Source: Elusimicrobiota bacterium (GTDB lineage: Bacteria; Elusimicrobiota; UBA5214; JBBAAG01). From it: a DNA stretch of 40,457 bases. The notes beneath the pieces are model-generated. The model did not search any database. It was given only the letters and a program-made list of their open reading frames with translations, and was not told where the DNA came from. Each line of letters begins with the position of its first letter. The first letter of the stretch is position 1. Positions 8,045 through 15,043 of this stretch are shown in pieces. The stretch is from assembly GCA_041658405.1 (NCBI GenBank), contig JBBAAG010000022.1, forward strand, positions 1 to 40,457. Reading direction: 5' to 3'. A program made the position numbers and the translations under genes.

Positions 8045-10551
8045 TCAAAGTCAACAGCCTGTTCATGCCCGGCTGTTATTGAGTTACTGTTACTATTTTT
8101 TCTGGAATAAGTTACCAAACTGCTGGTAACAGCGCTGGTGTACCACGCATAAACATTGTATGAATATCCTCCGCGGACTTCCAGGCTATACGTACCTTCA
8201 GCATTGCTGATTGTAGCGTAATATAGATTAGTTGATGAAGGATCACCGATCTCCGGAGGGTCAGTACTAATTGTAGAAGTCGTAGCCATAACCAGGATTC
8301 CGGTTTTGATTGATACTCCATTATTTTTTACGGTACCCACAAATTTGCCATAAGCTGATGTAACAACAAAAGTTGAAACCTCAACAGTTTGGCCGGATAA
8401 TACGGTTTCTGTTACGTTTATAGGAGTTGATGACTCACCGGAATCGAGTTGAAGAACAACGATATGATCATTTTTTGTGGTACAGAGATTTAGTAATTCA
8501 TAATATCCGTTATTATCCGTCAATGCAGTAGCATACGGCGTATCCTCACCTGAACCATAAACCAGTACTGAAACATTGGGTAGCGGGTCAATTCCATTAT
8601 TGATCACTACCCGTCCGGTTAAACCTCCACCGCTTTTCAGGTTGAAGTAGTAAGGTGAAACAGTAGGCGATAACGTAATAACTTCCCCCGCACTGCTGAC
8701 AGTAATCGCGTAATTTGTAGCTACTTCTATATAGTCAGCGTCATCGTTACCATAATTAGCGATCACATAATATCCCCCCGGAGGGACAGGAATACGGAAA
8801 TTACCGTTGGTATCTGTCCGATCTTCATAAATCCCGGCTTTAACGAGAATATTATTAACAGCTGTACCGGCGCTATATGCTGATCCGGAATACACGCTGC
8901 CTGTGATAAAACCGTTGACACATGGAGATGAAAGCACAACCCATCCTTTATCCGTTATACCGTTAGCTGAAACATTAGCGGTGGATTCATAGTAATATTC
9001 ACTGGATGAAATAGAAATTGTCCATTGCCCTGTCGCTATGTTTGTGAGGTTAAATTTTGCGGAACGTATTGAACCGCTTGGCTGAGCAGCAATTGCTGCG
9101 GTTGATAAACCGTCATCCGCATAACATACTGCACCAAATGCCGGGTAGCCGCATAACGCCTGCAGGGTAGTATCCGTAGTTTTCCGAGGTTTACGCAAGA
9201 CCCTGCCGTTAAGCGATGAGTTACCATAAAACACAAAGTCATATGAATTATTATCGGTATCCATAGCATTACTTTGAGAATATCCGATCCACCTTGTATT
9301 TTCAGTATAATAAATACATCGTATCATCGTCCCTCCCGCATCAAATCCAGCTGCCCCGCAGTTAAGGCCTGTTGTTTCCCTCCCGTTAGTCGGTGCGGCA
9401 TGGCCAGTGTGATACCATCCCGCGGAATCAAACGCAACACCGTACTGGTCAGCAATTGCGAGCCCCATGTTTGTGGGAATAATAGTTTCCATAGGGAAAA
9501 GAATGTCCGGAGTTATTGAGTACATAGCCCCGCTGGGGTAATAAGTTTCAATTGTAAGAGGCGCTGTGGATGCCATGAGTAAATGTGCTCCAGTTGAGAT
9601 CGTTATAGGGTCGGATGTACTCCAGGTTAACGGAACATTAGAGATAGTATTATCCGCGGCAATACTCTTTAAATAAAAATATGTTGAACCAATGGTAATA
9701 GGTTGGTTGGTAGGGTTATATACTTCAATAAATTCTATCTGCTGATCAAGGGTTGTTCCGGATATAAGCATTGTCATTATCAAATGGCGGTTAACAAACG
9801 CGTATCCTTTTACAGTACCGCTACTTTTTTTTGTGAGGTACACATCACGATCAATAGTTTGTCCAGTCTCCACCGTAAACGGCCCGTCAACTGCCGGGAA
9901 GCAACTGCGGTGGGATACCTGCAGATTGTATGTGTCAGTTGCGACTTTCAACGAAAACTTACCGTTAGTATCTGTGGTATCCGTATAATTCTGATTCTCT
10001 ACAAGAGACACCTGTGCTTGGTATACAGGCGCCATTGTTCCATATTCATAAACAGTACCTGTGATTGTACCGTTTAACGCCGTGCGGTTAGGGTTATCCC
10101 TCAGGTTTGTTAGTTCCAGTGTTTTTTGTTCCCCGCTTTCTGTCCACAGAACCGTAACTTTTATTTGTTTCAACCCTGTATCTTCCGCGGTAGGGGATAG
10201 AGTCTGGATTTCACCATCAGCATCTTCTGCTACTTTATAAACAGCAATCCTGCGTTCATAAGATGTATCACCGACAAAAAGTGTTTCCGGTACATAATAT
10301 GTTTTGTCATAGCCATAGGTGTTTAAATCGTCCAATGAAGTTGGTATGAGCCGGAAATACGATATATTTTTTGAAGATTCAATTTTTTCCTGTGCAAGAT
10401 TAGTTGCCAGTGTACGTGTTTTAGATATGAGCAAGCCACGGTTAATATTAAAAAATGAACTTATAATAGCTAAAAAGAAGATGCTGATCATAGTTACTGC
10501 TATCATAAGTTCTACTGTGCTAAAAGCATCATTACCTAAAATTCTTTTCAT
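8035..10551 (-). CDS. Giant prepilin-adhesin with lamin-tail and carboxypeptidase-regulatory-like domains
   Basis: This 838-residue protein opens with a prepilin signal: a 9-residue leader ending in Ala, then FSTVELMIAVTMI, giving Phe at mature position 1 and Glu at position 5. The pilin helix runs to about residue 60. A pilin-like globular part (about 60-155) is followed by a carboxypeptidase regulatory-like (CRD) beta-sandwich (about 158-243), a lamin-tail domain (about 255-420, marked by IEFIEVYNPTNQP), and further CRD-like repeats (about 550-630, 645-735 and 740-838). CRD repeats read GTITGTVYEYG, TDTNGKFSL and similar. Most minor pilins have 150-300 residues, so this is an outsized one, likely placed at a pilus tip. 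It is the first gene of the overlapping operon. Confidence 0.83.
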   Translation of the reverse strand: MKRILGNDAFSTVELMIAVTMISIFFLAIISSFFNINRGLLISKTRTLATNLAQEKIESSKNISYFRLIPTSLDDLNTYGYDKTYYVPETLFVGDTSYERRIAVYKVAEDADGEIQTLSPTAEDTGLKQIKVTVLWTESGEQKTLELTNLRDNPNRTALNGTITGTVYEYGTMAPVYQAQVSLVENQNYTDTTDTNGKFSLKVATDTYNLQVSHRSCFPAVDGPFTVETGQTIDRDVYLTKKSSGTVKGYAFVNRHLIMTMLISGTTLDQQIEFIEVYNPTNQPITIGSTYFYLKSIAADNTISNVPLTWSTSDPITISTGAHLLMASTAPLTIETYYPSGAMYSITPDILFPMETIIPTNMGLAIADQYGVAFDSAGWYHTGHAAPTNGRETTGLNCGAAGFDAGGTMIRCIYYTENTRWIGYSQSNAMDTDNNSYDFVFYGNSSLNGRVLRKPRKTTDTTLQALCGYPAFGAVCYADDGLSTAAIAAQPSGSIRSAKFNLTNIATGQWTISISSSEYYYESTANVSANGITDKGWVVLSSPCVNGFITGSVYSGSAYSAGTAVNNILVKAGIYEDRTDTNGNFRIPVPPGGYYVIANYGNDDADYIEVATNYAITVSSAGEVITLSPTVSPYYFNLKSGGGLTGRVVINNGIDPLPNVSVLVYGSGEDTPYATALTDNNGYYELLNLCTTKNDHIVVLQLDSGESSTPINVTETVLSGQTVEVSTFVVTSAYGKFVGTVKNNGVSIKTGILVMATTSTISTDPPEIGDPSSTNLYYATISNAEGTYSLEVRGGYSYNVYAWYTSAVTSSLVTYSRKNSNSNSITAGHEQAVDFEWP

Positions 10552-10628
10552 AGCACGTTGATCAAATCCTTCTATGTACCATATGTCTCATATTGACAGA
10601 ATTACATTATTACATTGTTTCTATTAAC

Positions 10629-10657
10629 ATTATTATTAAAAGATGTGTGTTTGTCAA
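10629..10657 (-). promoter_or_regulatory. Sigma-70-type promoter for the pilin operon
   Basis: On the minus strand TTGACA (10657-10652) is followed by a 17-base spacer and AATAAT (10634-10629). Predicted transcription starts about 70 bases upstream of ATG 10551. No other leftward gene begins nearby, so this most likely drives the prepilin-adhesin operon. Confidence 0.5.
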
Positions 10658-10667
10658 CAAGCATATT

Positions 10668-10705
10668 AAAAACAAATGAGAAGGAGCCAACTAATTTGGC
10701 TCCTT
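10668..10705 (-). terminator. Rho-independent terminator for the small basic protein gene
   Basis: On the minus strand a perfect 10-bp stem (AAGGAGCCAA with TTGGCTCCTT) and 5-base loop are followed by CTCATTTGTTTTT. It lies about 80 bases after the stop of the 83-residue gene and just upstream of the pilin promoter, so it insulates the two units. Confidence 0.82.
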
Positions 10706-10785
10706 CCCAGTTTTCAGGTAAGACAGCCGTGCTAAAGAGTGTAAGCCGTACTGCCTTTTTTTAGCAAGTGTACTTTTCTATAAGC

Positions 10786-11037
10786 CTATTTCTTGCCCTT
10801 TTTTTTCTTCTTGTCACGTCCGCGTTTCATGATCGCGCGTGAAACATCGCCTGCCTTATCGAGGAAATAGAGGTATCCTTTTGCTTTCTTGACTCCGGCT
10901 TTCGCGACTTTTTCCGCTTTCCCGCCTTTCTTTTTACCGCGGGCCATTTTTGCGCGTGAAACGTCACCTGCCTTATCAATGAAATACAAGAACCCTTCCT
11001 GCCGTTTTACTCCGAGCTTTGTTACTTTTTCTGCCAT
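10786..11037 (-). CDS. Small basic protein made of two tandem copies of a ~40-residue motif
   Basis: This 83-residue protein is a duplication: residues 2-40 (AEKVTKLGVKRQEGFLYFIDK, then AGDVSRAKMARG) and 41-83 (AEKVAKAGVKKAKGYLYFLDK, then AGDVSRAIMKRG) align without gaps. Each copy has a KxG(F/Y)LYF(I/L)DKAGDVSRA core and a lysine-rich tail, giving a very basic protein. There is no signal peptide or membrane helix. The strong basic tails suggest binding to nucleic acid, while the aromatic core suggests a small beta-rich fold; both are inference. I do not recall a characterised family. It has a GGTGG-type site upstream, its own terminator downstream, and looks monocistronic. Confidence 0.78.
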   Translation of the reverse strand: MAEKVTKLGVKRQEGFLYFIDKAGDVSRAKMARGKKKGGKAEKVAKAGVKKAKGYLYFLDKAGDVSRAIMKRGRDKKKKKGKK

Positions 11038-11072
11038 TTGACTTTGTCCACCACCTTTCTTTGCACGATTTG

Positions 11073-11091
11073 CACATATCGTGTATATGTG
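11073..11091. promoter_or_regulatory. Short dyad between kamA and the small basic protein gene
   Basis: CACATAT at 11073-11079 and ATATGTG at 11085-11091 form a 7-bp inverted repeat with a 5-base centre, about 36 bases upstream of ATG 11037. There is no T-run after it on the minus strand, so it is a poor terminator. It could be an operator or a 5'-UTR hairpin for the small basic protein gene. Confidence 0.3.
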
Positions 11092-11125
11092 TATAAATGT
11101 ATAATTTCTTAATATATAAGTTCAG

Positions 11126-12298
11126 TTATAAAGGTTCCGGATAAAAATATGTTTTACCTTTATAATTTTTTAGGACTACAGTTGTTTTTGTATGTTCCAC
11201 AACATAATCCTGCCCAACAGGCACTTTCCCGCCGCCTCCCGGAGCGTCAATAACATATGTCGGTACCGCGTATCCCGGAAGATAACCCCGCAGGGTTTTC
11301 ATTAATTTAATCCCATCCCGTACCGGTACACGAAAATGTTCAGTTCCTTCTGCCAGGTCGCATTGGTATAAGTAGTATGGCCGTACACGGATACGCGTTA
11401 ATGCAAGAAACAAAGAACTCAATGCTTCAGTAGTATCATTAATATCTTTTAGTAATACCGTTTGGCTGCCAAGGATTATGCCGTTATCCGCCATAGTTTC
11501 ACAAGCATTCATTGTTTCCTCCGAAAGTTCGGATACATGGTTAAAATGTATGTTTACATACACCGGCCCGAAATTCTTTAATATTCGGCATAACTGCTGG
11601 TTAACCCTTTGCGGTAATGTTACCGGCACCCGCGTTCCCATACGGATAACACCAATACTTTTTACAGCTCGTAGTTTGTACAGTAATTCTGTTATCTTGG
11701 TATCGCTAAGTATCAGCGGATCTCCGCCAGAAATTAATACGTCGCAGATATCTTTGTTTTGTTTGAGATACCTAACAACATTATCAATTTCCCGGGTTGA
11801 GATTACAAAAACCGGACTTGTTTTTCCAATAATCCTTCTTCTTGTACAATACCTACAGTACGCCGCACAGGTGTTAGTTGCCAGCAATAATACTCTTGAC
11901 GGATACCGTTTTACCAACCGCGGAAGTACTGTATCCCGTACTTCCCCACACGGGTCGGATAACTCGTTTTTGCTGAGTTTTAACTCGTCTGGGGTCGCAA
12001 TGAACTGTTTACGCAGAGGGCATCCAGAGGACAGCACAGACATATTTGAGACTATAAACGGAGTAAGAGTAACACACATTCTGTTGCTTACCAGATTAAC
12101 TGCATCTTCTTCTTCCGGTGAGAGTACCAACCATTTCCGCAGGCCAGCCAGTGTTGTTATGCGATTTTTATAATGCCACTGCCAGCGTGACCATTGCGGT
12201 AACGCCATTACTTTCTTACGGTACGCCAGTATTTCAGATACATCTCCGCGAGCGTTTTGCGCTTGCGATGGTGTTGAGTTTAACTGTAATCTTTTCAA
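11126..12298 (-). CDS. kamA: Lysine 2,3-aminomutase (radical SAM, PLP-dependent)
   Basis: This 390-residue protein carries the radical-SAM CxxxCxxC motif (C144, C148, C151 in NTCAAYCRYCTRRR), the SGGDPL motif at 190-195, and the PLP lysine K358 in DAPGGGGKVP. Residues that bind the substrate amino group in Clostridium lysine 2,3-aminomutase (Asp293, Asp330) match D314 in YQCDLAEG and D351, and Arg134 matches R153. This supports lysine as substrate over glutamate. The enzyme would convert L-lysine to beta-lysine. No ablB acetyltransferase, lysine-fermentation gene or efp/genX gene is nearby, so the pathway is unknown. The start is a TTG at 12298 without a clear ribosome binding site; an in-frame stop lies just upstream, and ATG at 12208 is the alternative. 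Confidence 0.88.
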   Translation of the reverse strand: MKRLQLNSTPSQAQNARGDVSEILAYRKKVMALPQWSRWQWHYKNRITTLAGLRKWLVLSPEEEDAVNLVSNRMCVTLTPFIVSNMSVLSSGCPLRKQFIATPDELKLSKNELSDPCGEVRDTVLPRLVKRYPSRVLLLATNTCAAYCRYCTRRRIIGKTSPVFVISTREIDNVVRYLKQNKDICDVLISGGDPLILSDTKITELLYKLRAVKSIGVIRMGTRVPVTLPQRVNQQLCRILKNFGPVYVNIHFNHVSELSEETMNACETMADNGIILGSQTVLLKDINDTTEALSSLFLALTRIRVRPYYLYQCDLAEGTEHFRVPVRDGIKLMKTLRGYLPGYAVPTYVIDAPGGGGKVPVGQDYVVEHTKTTVVLKNYKGKTYFYPEPL

Positions 12299-12324
12299 AG
12301 AACAATGTTATTATTAATATTTAT

Positions 12325-12606
12325 CTAACTATTTGCCGCATCTTTTTGTACTTTAAACAACGACGGCTGTTTATCATCTTTTTCAGTAATAATTTTTTCT
12401 TTTAACCACGAATCTACAACCTGTTTAGAAAACCTGTATTGCCTGCCGATACGGCTTGCCGGAATTTTTTTTTGGCGGATGAGCGAATATATTTTTGATT
12501 TTCCGATTCCCAGATACTCAGACAGTTCTTTAATATCCATAACTTCCTTAGACTGTTTTTGGGAGTCGTTTATGCTAGTACCACCCTTTATAGGGCTATT
12601 GTCCAT
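12325..12606 (-). CDS. Excisionase/MerR-type helix-turn-helix DNA-binding protein
   Basis: This 93-residue protein has a winged HTH of the excisionase (Xis/AlpA-like) class at about residues 23-71: MDIKELSEYLGIGKSKIYS, then IRQKKIPASRIGRQYRF and SWLKEK. A hydrophilic N-terminal arm (1-22) and a short tail flank it. Such domains bind DNA in mobile-element excision or as small transcription factors. There is no integrase or phage gene in the window, so a regulatory role is more likely. The ATG 12606 follows AAAGGTGG, and a good promoter lies at 12648-12676. It ends 26 bases before the kamA start, so both may share a transcript. Iterated GGTGGTAA motifs sit upstream and inside the 5' end. Confidence 0.82.
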   Translation of the reverse strand: MDNSPIKGGTSINDSQKQSKEVMDIKELSEYLGIGKSKIYSLIRQKKIPASRIGRQYRFSKQVVDSWLKEKIITEKDDKQPSLFKVQKDAANS

Positions 12607-12760
12607 TTTTTGCCACCTTTTATCAAATACATACTTCTACTGCTTATCTTATACATTAATTACCGTTTTGTGTCAAGTACAAAAATATTTTTTTTATTTA
12701 CCACCCTTTACCGCGTATTACCATCATTTAGTATCCACCAGTTTTTGTTACCACCTATTA
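12579..12760 (-). repeat. Iterated GGTGGTAA-like motif upstream of and inside the excisionase-type gene
   Basis: The 12-mer TACCACCCTTTA occurs exactly at 12579-12590 (inside the coding 5' end) and 12699-12710. Related copies are TTACCATCATTTA at 12718-12730, TATCCACCAGTTT at 12732-12744 and TTACCACCTATTA at 12748-12760. One further CCACC at 12613 is the ribosome binding site itself. All have the same orientation, so on the gene's strand they read (A/G)GGTGGTAA. The cluster fills the space between the divergent excisionase and RlmD-like genes. Confidence 0.6.
12648..12676 (-). promoter_or_regulatory. Sigma-70-type promoter for the excisionase-type gene
   Basis: On the minus strand TTGACA (12676-12671), a 17-base spacer and TATAAG (12653-12648) lead to a start about 35 bases before ATG 12606. 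The iterated GGTGG motifs lie on the upstream side of the -35 box. Confidence 0.6.
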
Positions 12761-12806
12761 TGTTGTATAATGTTTATATCTGATAAAAGCGAAAGGATAA
12801 TAATAT

Positions 12807-13982
12807 ATGCCGGATAGTATATGCCCGCACTATGGTACCTGCGGGGGTTGTCAGTGGCAGGATATTGAATACCCGTGGCAATTAAAGCAGAAAGAAGAAA
12901 CGGTTCGTAATGCGTTATCGAAGTTTGAGGTACAATCTTTTATGCCTATTGTACCGTCGGATAAAGAGTATTATTACCGTAACAAAATGGAGTATGTGTT
13001 TAATAAAGACAGTGACGGTAAAACTGTTATAGGCATGCGCGAAAAAAACCGGCATTTTCGTGTGGTAAACATCACAGATTGTTACTTGCAATCAACAAAA
13101 AGTAATCAGATACTTAACGCTGTGCGGCTGCGTTGTGATGAGATACATGCAGAAATTTATGACCTGAAAAAACACACACCCGGGTTGAGATACCTTGTTA
13201 TCCGCGAAGCTGTGCACACAAATTCTGTGCTTGTAAATATTGTAACTACAAAAAATATTAATACAGAATTAATATATTCATTATCAGAAGTGATATACCT
13301 GGCTGCAGGGAAACAAAATTGTAGCGTGGTATGGAGTATTAATGATTCATTAAGCGATGTTGCGTACTCAATGGAACGCGTAGTACTAAAAGGCGACGGT
13401 TTTGTGTATGAGAGACTCCAAGACTATCAATTTAAGTACACAGCATACAGTTTCTGGCAGTCAAACAGGTACATAATCCCCAAAATATGTGAACGCATAT
13501 TAAAAGTTTTGGATAATGATTACGATATAATCCTTGACCTATACTGCGGGCTTGGAACATTGGGGACGGTGGTAAGCGGTAAAACCGCTAAAGTAGTGGG
13601 GATTGAAAATGTTGCTGAAGCCGTGACGGATGGGATAATGAATGCCGTAGAAAATGGTATAACAAACTACGACTTTATTTCCGGTAAGACAGAAAACGCT
13701 CTTGCAGTCGCCATCCAAACCTATGCGCTGTACAAAAAAATGGTTAAGATGGCAATTATTGCTGATCCACCCAGAAGCGGCCTTGACCGCGGGACCGCAG
13801 CGATGACAATATCTTTACGGCCAAAACATATAGTCTTCCTTTCTTGTAATCTAAAAACCTTATCACAGAGTATAGAATTACTATCCCGGTTTTACGAACT
13901 TACACTTGTAGAACCTTATGACATGTTTCCACAAACCCCGCATGTTGAGACTTTAATTGTAATGAAATCAAAAACTGCTTGA
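12807..13982 (+). CDS. rlmD: RlmD/TrmA-family RNA (uracil-5)-methyltransferase with [4Fe-4S] cysteines
   Basis: This 391-residue protein would methylate C5 of a uridine in rRNA or tRNA using S-adenosylmethionine. Cysteines C6, C12 and C15 (CPHYGTCGGC) with C92 match the [4Fe-4S] site of RlmD. The SAM motif is LDLYCGLGTLG (about 243-253); DPPRSGLD follows, then the catalytic C347 in FLSCN and E381 in PHVE. The protein starts directly at the Cys cluster, so the N-terminal TRAM RNA-binding domain of E. coli RlmD is absent, as in several TrmA-family members. ATG 12807 has AAAGGA upstream. The exact target (U1939, U747 or tRNA U54) cannot be told from sequence, so the symbol is tentative. Confidence 0.83.
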   Translation: MPDSICPHYGTCGGCQWQDIEYPWQLKQKEETVRNALSKFEVQSFMPIVPSDKEYYYRNKMEYVFNKDSDGKTVIGMREKNRHFRVVNITDCYLQSTKSNQILNAVRLRCDEIHAEIYDLKKHTPGLRYLVIREAVHTNSVLVNIVTTKNINTELIYSLSEVIYLAAGKQNCSVVWSINDSLSDVAYSMERVVLKGDGFVYERLQDYQFKYTAYSFWQSNRYIIPKICERILKVLDNDYDIILDLYCGLGTLGTVVSGKTAKVVGIENVAEAVTDGIMNAVENGITNYDFISGKTENALAVAIQTYALYKKMVKMAIIADPPRSGLDRGTAAMTISLRPKHIVFLSCNLKTLSQSIELLSRFYELTLVEPYDMFPQTPHVETLIVMKSKTA

Positions 13983-14007
13983 CAATCCGCGTTTTTGTGT
14001 TGATAAT
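13979..14007 (+). promoter_or_regulatory. Sigma-70-type promoter for the ferritin-like gene
   Basis: TTGACA at 13979-13984 overlaps the stop codon of the RlmD-like gene; a 17-base spacer is followed by GATAAT at 14002-14007. A second possible element, an extended -10 TGGTATAAT ending at 14077, lies closer to the ATG at 14112. Confidence 0.6.
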
Positions 14008-14111
14008 ATAAACCGTAAATTTGTGAAACAATTTATTGCTACAAACATCAAATATAGTTGTAGGCCTATGGTATAATATTTAAAATTAAACATACATAGA
14101 ATAAGGCGGTT

Positions 14112-14603
14112 ATGAATATGTCAGATTTTTTTAAACCTTCAGAGATTATCGCGTTAGCAGTTGAACTTGAGAAAACAGGTGAAGCGTTTTACCGCGCAAT
14201 GTCTTTAAAAGTAAACGACCCGGCAGCGAAGAAATTGCTGCAATCCCTTTCAGAAGATGAGGTTAAGCATAAAGAAACGTTTTCGCAGATGCTGAGATCA
14301 GCAGGTGAATATAAACCCGCCGAAAATTTTGATGGCGAATATTATTATTACCTGAAATCATATTCAGATGAACACGTATTCAACAGACAGGCAGCGGATA
14401 AGTATATGAACTCTCAATCTATCACAGTTGATACGGTCCTTAGCCTAAGTATATCCGCAGAGAAAGATTCAATATTGTATTATACCGACCTTGCGAACTT
14501 TGTACCTGTACAGGAACGCGGGGTAGTAGAAAAAATTATTGCGCAGGAACGCGAACATTTTCGGAAATTAGTAGAATTACGTAAAACAGCAGTTAAGAAG
14601 TAA
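14112..14603 (+). CDS. Ferritin-like/rubrerythrin-type diiron protein
   Basis: This 163-residue four-helix protein belongs to the rubrerythrin/ferritin-like (COG1633) group. Metal-ligand candidates are E20 or E24 in helix A (ELEKTGEAFY), the ExxH pair E50/H53 in EDEVKHKETF, E117 in helix C (SAEKDSILYY) and the ExxH pair E146/H149 in EREHF. It lacks the C-terminal rubredoxin domain of classical rubrerythrin. Such proteins handle peroxide or iron in anaerobes. The start at ATG 14112 follows AAGGCGG; ATG 14118 is an in-frame alternative. IscU follows after 35 bases and a SIS-domain gene after that, possibly as one operon. Confidence 0.87.
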   Translation: MNMSDFFKPSEIIALAVELEKTGEAFYRAMSLKVNDPAAKKLLQSLSEDEVKHKETFSQMLRSAGEYKPAENFDGEYYYYLKSYSDEHVFNRQAADKYMNSQSITVDTVLSLSISAEKDSILYYTDLANFVPVQERGVVEKIIAQEREHFRKLVELRKTAVKK

Positions 14604-14638
14604 TTGAAGTCATTAAAGAAAAGGAGTTTAATAATTAT

Positions 14639-15016
14639 ATGCCGGTATACAGCAAAAAGGTTATGGACCATTTTATGAATCCGCGGAATGTAGGTGAGAT
14701 CAGCGACGCTGATGGAATTGGTGAGATCGGTAATCCCACTTGCGGCGATATGATGACATTTTATATTAAGGTAAAAGACGAAAAAATTGAGGACGTAAAA
14801 TTCAAAACATTCGGTTGCGGCGCAGCAATCGCGGTATCCAGTATGGTCAGCGAGATGGCAAAAGGTAAGACGTTAGATGATGCGTTGAAGATCACAAGAG
14901 CGGAAGTTGCGCGTGAACTTGACGGTTTACCGGACAACAAAATGCATTGCTCCAACCTTGGCGCAGATGCGCTGCATAAAGCTATCGAAGATTTCCGAAA
15001 AAAACAGGGGAAATAA
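14639..15016 (+). CDS. iscU: IscU/NifU-type iron-sulfur cluster scaffold
   Basis: This 125-residue protein is the size of stand-alone scaffolds in anaerobes. It starts YSKKVMDHFMNPRNVG, the usual N terminus, and keeps the three cluster cysteines C35 (NPTCGD), C60 (FGCGAA) and C104 (MHCSNLG), plus D37. It would assemble Fe-S clusters on sulfur delivered by a cysteine desulfurase and pass them to apoproteins. No iscS is adjacent. The AAAGGAG site lies upstream of ATG 14639. Its gene neighbourhood (ferritin-like protein upstream, a ferredoxin 1.2 kb downstream) fits iron metabolism. Confidence 0.92.
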   Translation: MPVYSKKVMDHFMNPRNVGEISDADGIGEIGNPTCGDMMTFYIKVKDEKIEDVKFKTFGCGAAIAVSSMVSEMAKGKTLDDALKITRAEVARELDGLPDNKMHCSNLGADALHKAIEDFRKKQGK

Positions 15017-15043
15017 AAGTATAAGTAGTTAAGGACAGGTATT

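Noticed and set aside
11478..12173. A 231-codon plus-strand frame inside kamA
   Set aside because: It is antisense to a well-supported radical-SAM gene and shows no recognisable domain.
12579..12760. CRISPR-like array suggested by repeated CCACC motifs
   Set aside because: Repeats are too short (about 8-13 bases), unevenly spaced, and have no uniform spacers.
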